Source of the DNA: Luidia sarsii
Lineage: Eukaryota; Echinodermata; Asteroidea; Paxillosida; Luidiidae
Direction of reading: 5' to 3'
NCBI GenBank assembly: GCA_949987565.1
Contig: OX465115.1
Location: forward strand, 15,189,242-15,253,241
Length of the DNA: 64,000 nucleotides
In this document: in pieces, positions 1-10,950 of the stretch
Numbering within the stretch: position 1 is the first letter of the stretch
Layout: every line of letters begins with the position of its first letter
Made by a program: the position numbers and the translations under genes
The notes under the pieces: model-generated
What the model was told of the DNA's origin: nothing
Databases searched by the model: none
The model's input: the letters and a program-made list of their open reading frames with translations, nothing else

Positions 1-1010
1 ATATTAACAAGTTACAAATAATTATTCAAAGACTTTCAAACAGTTACAAGTTTGTGAAATGTTCGCAGAACCATCGCAGATAGATAGCCATGGGATGTCC
101 AGCTGAAGAGGGGCCGGGCTGATCACAGGCAGGCACATCAGAGTCCGACACATTACCTTTAATGGAATAGTTAAGGAATTTTGATTTAAGGTTAGATAAT
201 GATAGCGAGGGGAATGTACTAAGAAACGCACAGGTAACAAAACATTAATTTTACTGCACAAACTTTACTAAAATGCTTTTAGGTTGCTTGCTTCAAGTTT
301 TTGTGTTTATTTTGTGGGTTACAATAATTAAAAAGGGCTCAAGAAAATGTTGCTCAAGAACTGAAGAAGTCAATAAATAATTCGACCTTTAATGAAATTA
401 CATCGATTGTATTGAATAAGGACACCGATTCATCAAGCAACATTAGGGGCGAAATGACAGTTGGCGGTGTCTGACAGGATATATGGATCGAGGTGGTTGG
501 GAGTCCGTGATTTAGCTTTTACTTTTGCCATTTTATAGGACCATAATTTCCCATAAACAAACAGTTTGAGTGAGAAAACGACGGTCGCAAACGGTAAAAA
601 AGTCGTCCTCCACTTTAATATCTTGGTTGAATTTTCACTAAAAAAAACCTAGTGCCATTTTTAACTATCACCACGTTACTTAAACACTGAAATAAAGCTG
701 CGAATGAAGCCAGAAAAGGAAGATAAAATTCACGGAACACTCCGAATATCGGGAATTAGACCGGCCATGACACTGGGCCGGGTACCAGTGCCATGCAGGC
801 ATGCATACCACAATACACTGTGCACGCGTACGTTCGGTTACCACTACACGTCAGTACAGCACGTGCATATACAGTATGTACGTATACGTTGACAGCTCAA
901 CAAAACTGCAGCACTATCATTTTGATTTCCCTTTCCGTTGCTTTTCCCAAATCGTAAAATCACTGACATCCACACCAAAATGAAGCTTAAATATCAATAA
1001 TTACACGTAC
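1..1010. other. AT-rich DNA without a recognised gene
   Basis: No reading frame here looks like an exon: the open frames are short, lack plausible splice flanks and show no family motif. If the candidate 5' exon just to the right is real, this stretch is the start of its first intron on the minus strand, and the coding exons lie beyond the left edge. Confidence 0.4.
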
Positions 1011-1330
1011 CTTAGTTCCCTGGTGATTTCCTTTCGAAAAATCGTTCTGAATTTTTCAAAATTTCGTATCTCAGCTCTCCATACTCCGATTCACGTGGAA
1101 CTCACACCAGGGTAAAGCACATTTCCGGATCTATTCGGAAATGCCCACGATGAAGCTTTACAGCCAATCACAACGCGCGGATTCCTTCCGGAGAATTTCG
1201 CACCGAAACCGAGCGCACACGAAGTGCCGCGAAAAGCGTTGCCGGGTCATGACCTTCGAGATCGGCACAAGAAAAATGATCGCAAAGGCCGCACACGCGT
1301 TACTTCTCTCGCCATAAAACACGATTTACA
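1011..1330 (-). promoter_or_regulatory. Candidate promoter and 5' non-coding exon of a minus-strand gene leaving the window
   Basis: This is a local GC- and CpG-richer island in AT-rich surroundings. Read on the minus strand, it contains GTGATTGGCTG (a CCAAT box in reverse orientation) near 1170 and ends at a strong consensus splice donor, CTAAG|GTACGTG, with the last exon base at 1011. Between them there is no long reading frame, only a tiny ATG-GAG-AGC-TGA upstream frame near 1080. This is what a 5' UTR first exon looks like; the coding part would be below position 1. The assignment is inferred from composition and one donor site only. Confidence 0.35.
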
Positions 1331-3255
1331 TGGAATTTGAAGTTGATTTTTTGGGGAAGTACAGAGGATGTACTCAGAATGACTGTCTCCAAATTTGAAA
1401 ACGATAGGTTGTGTGATTTGTTTAAAATGAATTTTTAAAGTTTATATGGACATTGAGACTGGATGGTCGTTGTGTGTGCGTGCGTGTGTACAAGTTTTGG
1501 TCTCCTGTAATTCGACACCCCACTGAAGTGCCTACTGATAGGCCTTCCACACTCTGTATCATTGTATCAGAGCCTCAGAGGAATATTCACAATTTCAATT
1601 TGGTCCTTAGTCTATTGATAGTTTACTCTAGGATCTTGATAAAAGTTGTAGTTTTAGTTTTCATTTGCATTAATATTTTATACTACACAAATTGTACTAT
1701 TTTGCCATCCAAACAGTCTGGAGAACCCCATGACATGGGTGTTCATACAAATGGAAGCACTTTCTATAGCCACACCACATCTGGAAGTTTGCCAATGCAA
1801 ACAATGGTGAACTCCACAGGTGGTTCACAATGCATGGGCACTGTTGACACGTTGATCAGCAACAAATTCAGGGAATCCTGTCTGCCTGCCATTTGCATAC
1901 AATTCAACCTTTTGTGAAGAACGTCACAACTTATTGTAATCTGTCTGAAAAAAGGGTCCTACCAGTACCATCATCAAAACTTCAGACTCCTCTAACGTTT
2001 TTAAGATTTCTATATTTTTGGTTTTCCAAGCAAGTAAACAGATTTTCTTTTTGTCATTATTAAAAATAAGTAGCTCTATGTAACACTATCATTCTTTCAG
2101 TAAAACATTTGGCCCAGTAAAGCAACGATTTCTTTAAAACTCAACCGGCATGCAAGAGCTGTCCATACAAACTGTCAATAACAGTTTGCTCTGATCAAAC
2201 TTTTCTGTCAAACAAACAAAGGAAAAACTGACTGGCAACTTAGAAACAATTTTGAGAAATGGCAAAGAAACATTTTGCTGGACAGGAACTTGTGCGCCAC
2301 CGCTCTTCCATCTGAGCTATCTGCTATCTTTCAAGTCTTATTAATTTTATCTGCTCTTAGTCTTAGTAACATATTGTGTAGATGTGGTGGCCTTCCCAGA
2401 TAGTCAACCAAACCTTCCACTCCATAGTCTAACCTTGTTTTCAATGGCTTCCATTACTGCCTACTGAGATGACAGACTTCTAAAGATGTCCATGGGGGAA
2501 AGGTCATTTCCGAGGATTACTCAGGGTCAAAAGTTATCAAATGTACTGTCAATGTGCATGAACCAGTAGACAGACTGCCACTCCAACAAGATTCCTTACG
2601 GCACATAGAGACATAGATCTCTCCCAGACAGTGGATACCATGTCCTTGGCTCTCTGATCTTACAGATGTTTACAATGATGGTACCGATTCTAGGAATGCA
2701 GAGGGGATGGACGGCCTCCCTGGTACCACCTCCCTGGTACCACTGACATGCATCTGCCAATTTGGGGGTCGAAATCTAACGCCATCTTTTGGGGGATTCA
2801 GCAAAAAATGTATCATTTCTCCCCCATCTTGGGGGACAAGTTTGAGCCAGAGGGCTGTCTGGGCAACTGCTGGAATTCCCGAGGGCTGATGTTTGATCTA
2901 GAAGACTCTGTTTCAACTGCCACTGTAATTGTACTGCATCGATTCATTGTGAAACAGTTGAGGTTTGAAGTGGTCTATGATGGACTTGAACAGTTTTTAC
3001 AATGACAGTTTGTGCATTATTCCATGGGTGAGATTCAACCACAAATCTTCCGCTTTCTTCTGTAAACGTCTCAACCACTTGACCACCAAGATGGTTGTGG
3101 TTATGCGGTGGACTCCAATTTGTATCACAGAGGGTCCTGCAGTCTCAATCGTAGACATTTTAATGATTTTGAGAAGGCAGAAAACTAGAAATGTATTTCA
3201 ACATAGGGTTTGCAATACCCAATGTAAAGTTGGTGCTCACTACTCAATGCACACT
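1331..3255. other. Intergenic or intronic DNA, no gene seen
   Basis: Open frames such as the 154-codon plus-strand one at 1453-1917 have biased, non-protein-like composition and no splice context. At 2220-2330 there is a worn copy of the tRNA-like SINE found elsewhere in the window (the block ATGGCAAAGAAA...GGACAGGAACTTG...CCATCTGAGCTATC). Confidence 0.4.
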
Positions 3256-3796
3256 TAAGCCGCGTCCGCACTGGACTTATTTTTTACCGAGCCCGTGGGT
3301 AACATTCCAATGGGTAAATCTTCCCGGCGTCCGCACTTGGACTTTCGACTCGGGTAAACTAACCGAGACGACGCAGTAAAACTAACCGACTGGCGCGTAA
3401 AAACGCAAGAGGGCGCTATGGTGGTGACCTTTCACCGGATGTAAATACCATAAAACTACGACACGTCGACCCTGCTCGAAAAGTAAACAACATTGTTGTA
3501 TTGGGACCATGGCACGTCACGTGGTATTTAGGGCCTCTGGCAATGCGGGGCGCCGGATGTGGTTTTTTACCGAGTCGTTTACCGAGACGTCGTGTCCGGA
3601 TTGGACTTTTCGGCTCGGTTAAACTGACCTGGTCAATTTAACCGGGCAGAAGTTGGTCGGTTAAACTACCCACTGGAGTCGGGTAAGTTACCTGGGAGGA
3701 AAACTTTCTGGCTGTCCGCACTGGACTTAAAATGGTCAATTTACCCATTTGCTCGGTTAGTTTACCCATTTTAAGTCCAGTGCGGACGCGGCTTTT
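3256..3796. mobile_element. Non-autonomous DNA element with about 23-bp terminal inverted repeats
   Basis: The stretch begins with AAGCCGCGTCCGCACTGGAC and ends with its reverse complement (GTCCAGTGCGGACGCGGCTT), followed internally on both sides by TTA and by a GGTTA/TTTACC-rich sub-terminal region. The interior repeats versions of the words TTTACCGAG, GGTTAAACT and GTCCGCACTGGACTT, so the sub-termini also pair with each other. No transposase is encoded. Length (about 540 bp), TIRs and absence of coding capacity fit a MITE-like element. A fragment of the same right end is present at about 14578-14650. I could not identify a convincing target-site duplication, so the superfamily is open. Confidence 0.6.
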
Positions 3797-5910
3797 GATT
3801 GACTGACACCTCGAAAAAAAAAAAAAAGGAAAAAAAAACAGACAGCTCAGATGGGATTCAATCCTAGTAATCCGGTTTTCTAGTCCAGATATCGTAACCA
3901 CTGGACCACTAGGCTGAATGCGGTGGGCCCAAATCCTAAATACAGTATGATTTTACTTGAGTGAGAATGTAATTCCATGAGGGATTCAAGTCGTATCATA
4001 TCTAGGATTTGCCTTGCACTGCCTTAGAAAAGTCAGCACCGTACACCGAGGGCTTACTTTTAGTATAACGCTCAAGCTTCAATGCATTCCATCCCCCCCC
4101 GATTCGACACCGTCCTGTCCCCGCATGCGCTGGATTAGTGACGTATCAGTAGGCAAAGCTGACACCCTTGCACTGGCCACTGCCATACATCTCCCCAAAA
4201 AATAATCCAGTCCCGGCTCGCAACAGTGACTGCAAACTGCAACCCCATAGATCTCCAATCTACCACGACTGAGCATGGAATTGTGATGGATTGATTGCAA
4301 AATTGATATGGCCCATGGCCGAAAAAAAAGAAAAAAAGTTCACTGTCAACGAACAGGAGAAAGGCAAAGTAAAACCCTAAGCTTTACCAAGAAAAAAAAC
4401 CCATAAAATGGAGTGAAATCATAATTTCCACAAGCATAGTGTTGACACCTGTCCACTTTTGTTGTTCAGCACAAAAGGGACAATATATTTTGCTAGTTCT
4501 TCGTAAATACATAAATCAACAACCACACAGAGGAATGATCCTGCTAGGATCAGTATGTCAGCCTCTCTAAAAAAAAATAAAAAAAAAATTAAATGCACAG
4601 CAATGATACAGACAAAAACAGGAGATGATTTATCAACCAAACTGGCTTCAGCTTAGCTTTGCCTAATATTATGAAGAACTGAGGAAGGCAGGTTTTACAT
4701 TAAATTTTACAGTTCAGGGACCAACCACAATTGATGGCATCTTCTCTTGCGAGTCGCCTTGAGTCCGTGCCATGAAGTCCCTAATGCCAGACATGTTCAG
4801 ACGTACATACAGGAAATCTTATTATGGAACTCAGTGTCTGGGAAGTGTGTGTCTCATAGCGATGCACAATTCCTGTGAATGAATCACTCGTTGATGTCAG
4901 ACTTGGCAGTGACAGTGGAAGACAGACTAATGATACCACAAATGGCAAATTCCAAACAAAAAGGCTGTCAATTGAAACAATTTTGAGAAGATTTCACTCG
5001 ACCGGGACTTGAACCCGAGCCCTCTACATGTGTATGTGTACATACATACAATTAATTTGATATTAATTAATGTAAATAGGCTAAAAAAAAATGAGCCTTA
5101 CAAACCAAAGAAATAGGTAAGATTTAAGAATAACAAATTTGGACTTCTAAACCCTGACTCTAATCACAGGAGTCTGAAAAATTTAATTGTTTACAATTAC
5201 ATTAAATTGAGGTATTTTTGTCTAGAAATGTGAGTTATTTTATTTTTTCTGACAATTTTTATAAGTTTCTCATCATCATAATTATCATACAGCCTTACAG
5301 GGTAGGATAATAAATTCCTGGCATATATAATTTGTTTTTATATCATACTAGGGGTTACAGGGGAAAGTAATCACTTATCTCGAATTTCACATTTCATATA
5401 TTTTCAGTTTCCAGTATTACAAATATGAAATAAATCATGTTTGAGAATTTAGGGATTTCAAAAAAAACAAGCTCATGAAGCAATTAACTAATGTAATAAT
5501 ATCCTGGGAAAAGTAATCCCCGAAATACTAAGCAAAACACTGAATCCCCGCGGTTTGAGTATGACTTTCTAAGCTACTGAACACTCTTTTCATATATTAA
5601 AATTAAAAATGGAAATATTCACGTGCATAATTTAAATCATGGGACACCAAAATAACATTTCACAATCGCGCTCACAAATTAAAAAAAAGGGCAAAATCGT
5701 TCGTGTTTACTGAGAAATGATGCCCAATACTGTCATAAAGAATCAGTGGTTTATATTTAGAAAATAAACACACAATTATTGATGAATGGTATTAAAAAAT
5801 ACTAGCATAATTATACAGGCAAGTTTGCAGACAGCGAGTGTGCTTTCTCGGAACGAATGCCGACGGTGCGATGTGACCACACGGTGCGACGAACGGCTCG
5901 GTCTCGCTAC
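3797..5910. other. AT-rich DNA; probably first intron of the signal-peptide gene
   Basis: No convincing exon is visible. Around 4530-4570 is a worn copy of the window's fold-back repeat (CTGATCCTAGCAGGATC) and at 4995-5035 part of the tRNA-like SINE (CGACCGGGACTTGAACCCGAG). If the signal-peptide exon at 5915-5990 is real, this is the intron that follows it. Confidence 0.4.
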
Positions 5911-5914
5911 CTAC

Positions 5915-5990
5915 CTTGGCAATTCACCCCACCAATTAAGGCCACCAGTAGGGCCACAACGGCCCCACCAGCCGGCCAACTCCGCAGCAT
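5915..5990 (-). CDS. First coding exon of a secreted or membrane protein (signal peptide only)
   Basis: On the minus strand an ATG at 5990 opens a 25-codon frame that ends at a consensus donor, CCAAG|GTAGGTAG (last exon base 5915, phase 1). The peptide is MLRSWPAGGAVVALLVALIG followed by GVNCQ: a short n-region with one Arg, a long hydrophobic core and a small-residue/Cys c-region, which is a textbook signal peptide. The exon sits in a GC-richer, promoter-like island (about 5840-6240) unlike its AT-rich flanks. No second exon can be recognised to the left, so the mature protein and its family are unknown; it may continue beyond the left edge. A single short exon cannot be proven from sequence alone. 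Confidence 0.45.
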
Positions 5991-6260
5991 CGTCTCGGTA
6001 ATTTCCCTGGGCTCCTCCTGGCGGGCTTTCCTCCCGTGGTTTTTATCACGAATTTATTCACCGGACAAGTAAAAATCCAAGCGAGCGAAACGGAGAGGGT
6101 CTCACATAGGAAAATGGCCGCAGCGCACTTGTCGTGTCGCTCAGGAAAGTCGGTCTCAAAATAGACACACAACTACAGGTGACGTGATGGGCGAGTCCAT
6201 TATGGCCCACGGGTTGGGTCCCGGTCTGAGGGGGCAGCAATAAATTATGTTGAAGAGGTC
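5991..6260 (-). promoter_or_regulatory. GC-rich promoter/5' UTR-like island upstream of the signal-peptide exon
   Basis: This block is clearly richer in G+C and CpG than the sequences around it and lies directly upstream (minus strand) of the ATG at 5990. I see no TATA box and no long protein-like frame. It is called a promoter only from position and composition. Confidence 0.3.
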
Positions 6261-8004
6261 TTCTCACCAAAGTGATTCATTTCCCAGTAATATCTCTTCT
6301 CCTTTGCAGACTAACAATTATAATCCATACTTTAAAATCAAAGAATCTGAATAATACTGAGATTTATGTTTTATTGATTTTATCTTATAAATTGGGTTTA
6401 ACACTTTCACGTGAAATGGTAGCTCCTGGTTACCTGTGCTCGGTTAACCTTCATTACTGATAGGCTCTTCCTTATTGTCATTTCCTCTGCTACCTACTGA
6501 AAACTTGACGTAAGCTCAATTTCTGTCTCGGTTTCACTGAGCAAGACAGAAGAAATGACAGGCACAGACTTAAAGTAATCACTCCCCCATGGCAGAGGTA
6601 AAACCCGAAGATTTACAGGTCTGTAGACGTCACGAAGGGTTGAACCACACACCCACAGAGGGAGTAATGTCGGAGGGGAGAAGAGCCATATTGTACTACT
6701 GCGCTATGGTCCACCTGATCAGTGTCCGTTTGATCGCAAATCTTAATTGATTGTGTGGTCTTATTGCCAAAACAACCTGAGTATAGCCTATTCCCAATGT
6801 ATATCCTCCTCGATTATTGTGTGAATTCAAAAATAAATGCGAAACTGATGGAATGTTGGAGATACTGGAAAGAAAAGTCAAGCAGTCACCCCGAATTTTG
6901 TTTTAAAGGTGTCGAAACTGTTTGTTTTCCCTGATCTCCCCATCCCTCAATCATGAGTGTATATCGATCTGCATCCCACTCCCTTCCTTTTTGTCCTTCC
7001 TCTGTCATGTGTGTCAGGGCTTTCCTTCCCCTGACTGTCTATGCTTGTCCTTGTCACTTTGCCTTTGAGAAAGGTCCTGCAAGGATCGAAACGTCAGGCC
7101 CTCTACTTTTGTAAACAAAACAAAAATCAAAATAGAGCGCGGCTTTCAAAAGTCCAATCAAATTTCAATTGCAATTTCCACTGATTAGTTGAAATCTCCA
7201 GGACAAAGTTCCTTCTTTTTGGTTTTTTAGAATCAAAATAGTTTGTTCCTGCCGTTGAGCAAGGTCCTGCGGGAATCGGGCTGTCTCAATTAATGAGATT
7301 CAAGACGTTTGTTTGGGGGTCTACATTTATTTTAGCGGAATTAAGTGCGACTCAACTTGCCGAGTGGTAACTAGGCAACCACTTTTGCAATTTCGTTTTC
7401 GTTTTCCTTTCGTTAACCGTTACAGTCGGTCAAAAATCCATTAATCAATACCCTATGGAGTTAATTAAATGTATTAATAATTGTACATACAATTAAAGCG
7501 GCAGATCGCGGTGGGGGAAAGCTTTCCGCTCGGATGAATTATTTGCAATCTGCAATGAAACAAAATCGCCAATTCAGTACCACGCATTCCTATGCATCAA
7601 CATTACTGTGTATAGCCCGCGGCCGTTAATTATGCATGTGAATGGATTAATTATTGCTTGAATGACATCTGCCGGTGTGGTTCAATACACACAGATGGAG
7701 AGTCTGTACTCTCTTTTGTATTATGCTGTTTCTCTCTATTATTTTAGTACTGACCAAGTCTCGGCCAAGGTCAGGGATGGGAGAGTGTCGCATTATTACG
7801 GCGACCCTCGGCCGATCGCGCGCCACCTCCGTGTATGTTGTAAGATACTCGCCGTACACTCCGCCTCGCGCGAGTGACGGAGAGAGAAAAAAAAGTGGGA
7901 AAGAGATTAGTTGCAATGAAGCGTGGACACGCACTGGGGTGTGACGCATAGATGGTGTGTGTACTGTGTTTGGTGAGAGAGGAGGGGAGCGAACTTCATT
8001 GCGT
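6261..8004. other. Intergenic DNA, no gene seen
   Basis: Contains fold-back repeat copies at 7055-7110 (TTTGAGAAAGGTCCTGCAAG, then GATCGAAACGTCAGG) and a remnant near 7252-7275. From about 7500 to 8050 the sequence becomes CpG-richer, but no exon with both start and donor signals is evident. Confidence 0.4.
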
Positions 8005-8034
8005 GAATATTCCCGAAAATATTCCCGAATATTC
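8005..8034. promoter_or_regulatory. Heat-shock-element-like array of inverted GAA/TTC units
   Basis: The 30 bases read GAA-TA-TTC-CC-GAA-AATA-TTC-CC-GAA-TA-TTC. Heat-shock factor binds inverted nGAAn pentamers, and alternating GAA/TTC units two bases apart give the canonical site. Here two sets of three correctly spaced units (GAA-TTC-GAA and TTC-GAA-TTC) are separated by a four-base gap. The site lies in a CpG-richer stretch about 2 kb upstream of the signal-peptide exon; whether it controls that gene is unknown. Confidence 0.35.
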
Positions 8035-8132
8035 TGCAGACCACAATTCCCAAGAGCCGCTATGAAAACCCGATAAGCGTGACATTATAATGACCTCCGT
8101 TGAAACAATAAGTAGTCCGACATAATTATTTT

Positions 8133-8315
8133 GGCAGTGGCTGTTGTTACGGCAGTCGTCCGTGTGGTTCCCTGACTTGATTGTATTTCGTCAGCATTGC
8201 AGGCTGGTTGAACCAGTCTATTAGCTGATAGTCTGGTTCCAAGAGCTAAATATCCTGACAAATACTGTGAAGTCATGGAACCACACGGACGACTGCCGTA
8301 ACAACAGCCACTGCG
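8133..8315. mobile_element. Short MITE with long inverted ends and a 9-bp target-site duplication
   Basis: The left end GCAGTGGCTGTTGTTACGGC... (about 38 bp, from 8134) is matched exactly by its reverse complement at 8277-8314. The element is flanked on both sides by the same word AATTATTTT (8124-8132 and 8316-8324), which is the duplication left by insertion. The interior (about 105 bp) is non-coding. TIRs beginning close to CAGTGGC and an 8-9 bp duplication resemble hAT-type MITEs; the superfamily is inferred. Confidence 0.7.
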
Positions 8316-8329
8316 AATTATTTTATATA

Positions 8330-10680
8330 GGCTACAGACAATGTTGCCATAATTTATGTATACTGCTTCATAGGCCCTAGATAATTATAATAGGCATTGG
8401 GCAAAGCTCTGATGAGCACTCGGTGCGTATACGAAGAGCAGGGTAAACCCTCATTGAATATGTACTGCTTGCTGACCAGAATGAACATCTCGAAAATGTA
8501 CAGGGCCTGACGTTTTGATCCTAGCAGGACCATTTCACAGCATGGAATGATTATAACGAAACAAACTTTTTGAGGACAAGGCCTATAATAGCAACGATAC
8601 TTTCATGTGATATTTCTACTGCTTTTGAAGTGCGTGTGGAAACTCTTTGGTTGGCAACTTTGCATAATAATTATGTAAACCGGAACTTTGGCTTGCAATC
8701 TGATCCATTTTTTAATGACGAGATTGTTGCAAACAAGCCTGGCGTCTCGATCATAGCAGTAACGTTCTCAGAGGCAGAGAAAGGTCTTTGAGAACTGCAA
8801 GGATCGAAACTTCGGCCCCTCTGAATCTGAAAATGCCTGTCAAGAAGCGGCTATTGTCCTCAAGATGATTGAGTATAAGGTGGAGAGGAACTCGACAAAA
8901 ATGCGAATGAGGGAAGGGCATAAATCACCGAGGATTCACACCGTAGCAATTGGCGGTACCTTTTCCCTTTTTGTCGATCTCACAACTCGGCCGGCACCAG
9001 AGTTTATTGGTTCCCGACTCCATGACGGAGAGGGAGAGGGGGGGGAGACATATCGGCGTGGTTGATTCGATCGCTGAGAGATGGGAATAAAATGAAGCGG
9101 GTTGCGAGGACCACTGGGAATTCATCTATAGGGCTACGTACCGACATGTGGGCCTCCAATACTTATAATAATGTCTGAGTCTTATTTTTCCGTGACTTGG
9201 AGTTAGACTTGAGTCGTGATAATAAAAAAAAATGACTCGGACTCGTGACCTGTGACTCGATGAAAATGATGTATACCGAACGTGACTGTACTTGTTTCTG
9301 CGTCACTCCTCAATGCTATCCCGTATTAAAAAAATATTTCATAATAATTGGCCACTAATAGGCCTAGAGGCCGGCAGAGGGCGCCCTGTCTGTCAGAATT
9401 GACTCTCCTGGGGGCGATGAAGAGCTAGCTCTGTAAACCGCCAATAAAGCCACACCAACTGTCTCTACACAGAATGATCAAACACGTGAGATTTGGAGTA
9501 AATACCCAAAAAAATGTTGCAAACTGCTCCCTGACTGGAATGACCTGCAATAATATACATCAATCTCAAAAGAGGGCCTGACGTTTCGATCCTAGCAACG
9601 TGAGATTTGGAAGAATTTTAAGCCGAACGTGATGTTTTGATACTATCCCTGAATTGCGTACTTGGCTATTTTATTTGATATACCGTGCAAGCATACCGGT
9701 ACCTATTTCTAATTATCAAAATATGAATTCATATTCACTGTCACCCAAGGAAGGCTGTCCAAAAATGTGGCAATGTGTTTCAAATTTCATTCATAAGGGA
9801 AATCGACAATTGACATTAATTTTGTGACTCGTGACTTTCAGAGATATAATTTGGACTCGGTCTTAATATTTCCGTGACTCGAACACAATGTAATAATGCT
9901 TCAGATGCGGAGTGTCTCTCGTTCTATGTAGGCCTACAATATCGTCTTGCGCGTATAATAATGTTTCAAGGATTCTGTATAAAGCTAGTTCAAGGCTGAT
10001 GCTACTAACAAAATCGTTTATGAGTGGGCGGGTGACCAAATTAAGCGTGCTTTCGTGCACGGAATCTTTGGGACATTTTTTTCGGCTGAACGTGACGCAA
10101 TAAGCGCTGCTCGGCTTATAGACCGCATCATTTTCGTCAACCAGCGACGGCCGGCTACCAATTGACAGTGGCACGCGCAGGGCTGCACACACTCAGGCGA
10201 CTCGACGGCTACCAGGGAAAAACAACCTTGGGCTTGAGATCCTGGTTGAAATTAAAATACTATATCGGTCAACCAATAAAGTGTGGGGCACCGTTATAGA
10301 CCTATAAGTTATCCAAATTTACGGCATCACAATGCGCTATCATATAGGGCCTATTGGCACTATCATGGCACAAATCGGACACCGTACCATCATGTAAATA
10401 AAAAAACCGGCCATGGCTGCTGCCTTTTTTCATATCACGGCTAATTATTCCACTTGATGTGGAGAGGTATGATCGATACAGTAATATAGCTGGCATGAGT
10501 CAGTTCTGCCTTTTCTCAGGGCCGATCAGATAATCGATTCCTACCTCGTTAACTCCGAACGCTCGGCCAGAAAGTGCCACAGGGGCATACTATACTCACA
10601 TAGAGCTCTGTGTAGAACTCTGTGGAACGGCGGCCATTTTTTTTTTTAGGTATCGGCCATCTCTTGTTACAACCAACGCC
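8330..10680. other. Intergenic DNA with repeat fragments, no gene seen
   Basis: Part of the second tRNA-like repeat family is at about 8398-8462 (GGGCAAAGCTCTGATGAGCA... GAGCAGGGTAAACCCTCATT). Fold-back repeat fragments occur at 8501-8531, 8774-8830 and 9573-9600. Two stretches rich in GACTCGTGACT-type words (about 9178-9290 and 9822-9890) may be ends of one more element. The open frames here are not protein-like. Confidence 0.4.
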
Positions 10681-10689
10681 TTACGTATA

Positions 10690-10950
10690 ATGTAACACAA
10701 ATTGACAAATTGACAGAATTTCTAGCCAATAATGTATCAGTTACATTATCCGTTGGAAGGTAACACATTATTGGGTTGAGTTTTTTGGGGAGTTGCATTA
10801 TCCGTTGAGAGGTGATACATTATCGGTTTAAAATTCATGGTTCAATTTGTGTTACATTATCGCTTGGTGATACAGTATCGGTCAAGTATTGGTGTTGGAT
10901 GGTCGGTTAGTGATATATTAGGCGTTGATTATTACATTATCAGTTGTGAT
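10690..10950. repeat. Degenerate tandem repeat of a TTACATTATCSGTTG word
   Basis: The word (G)TTACATTATC[CG]GTTG recurs at irregular spacing of about 20-60 bases (for example near 10740, 10790, 10815, 10850, 10868, 10915 and 10932), with variants TGATACATTATCGG and AACACATTATTGGG. The spacing is too irregular for a simple minisatellite but the word is clearly reiterated on one strand. No coding potential. Confidence 0.5.
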
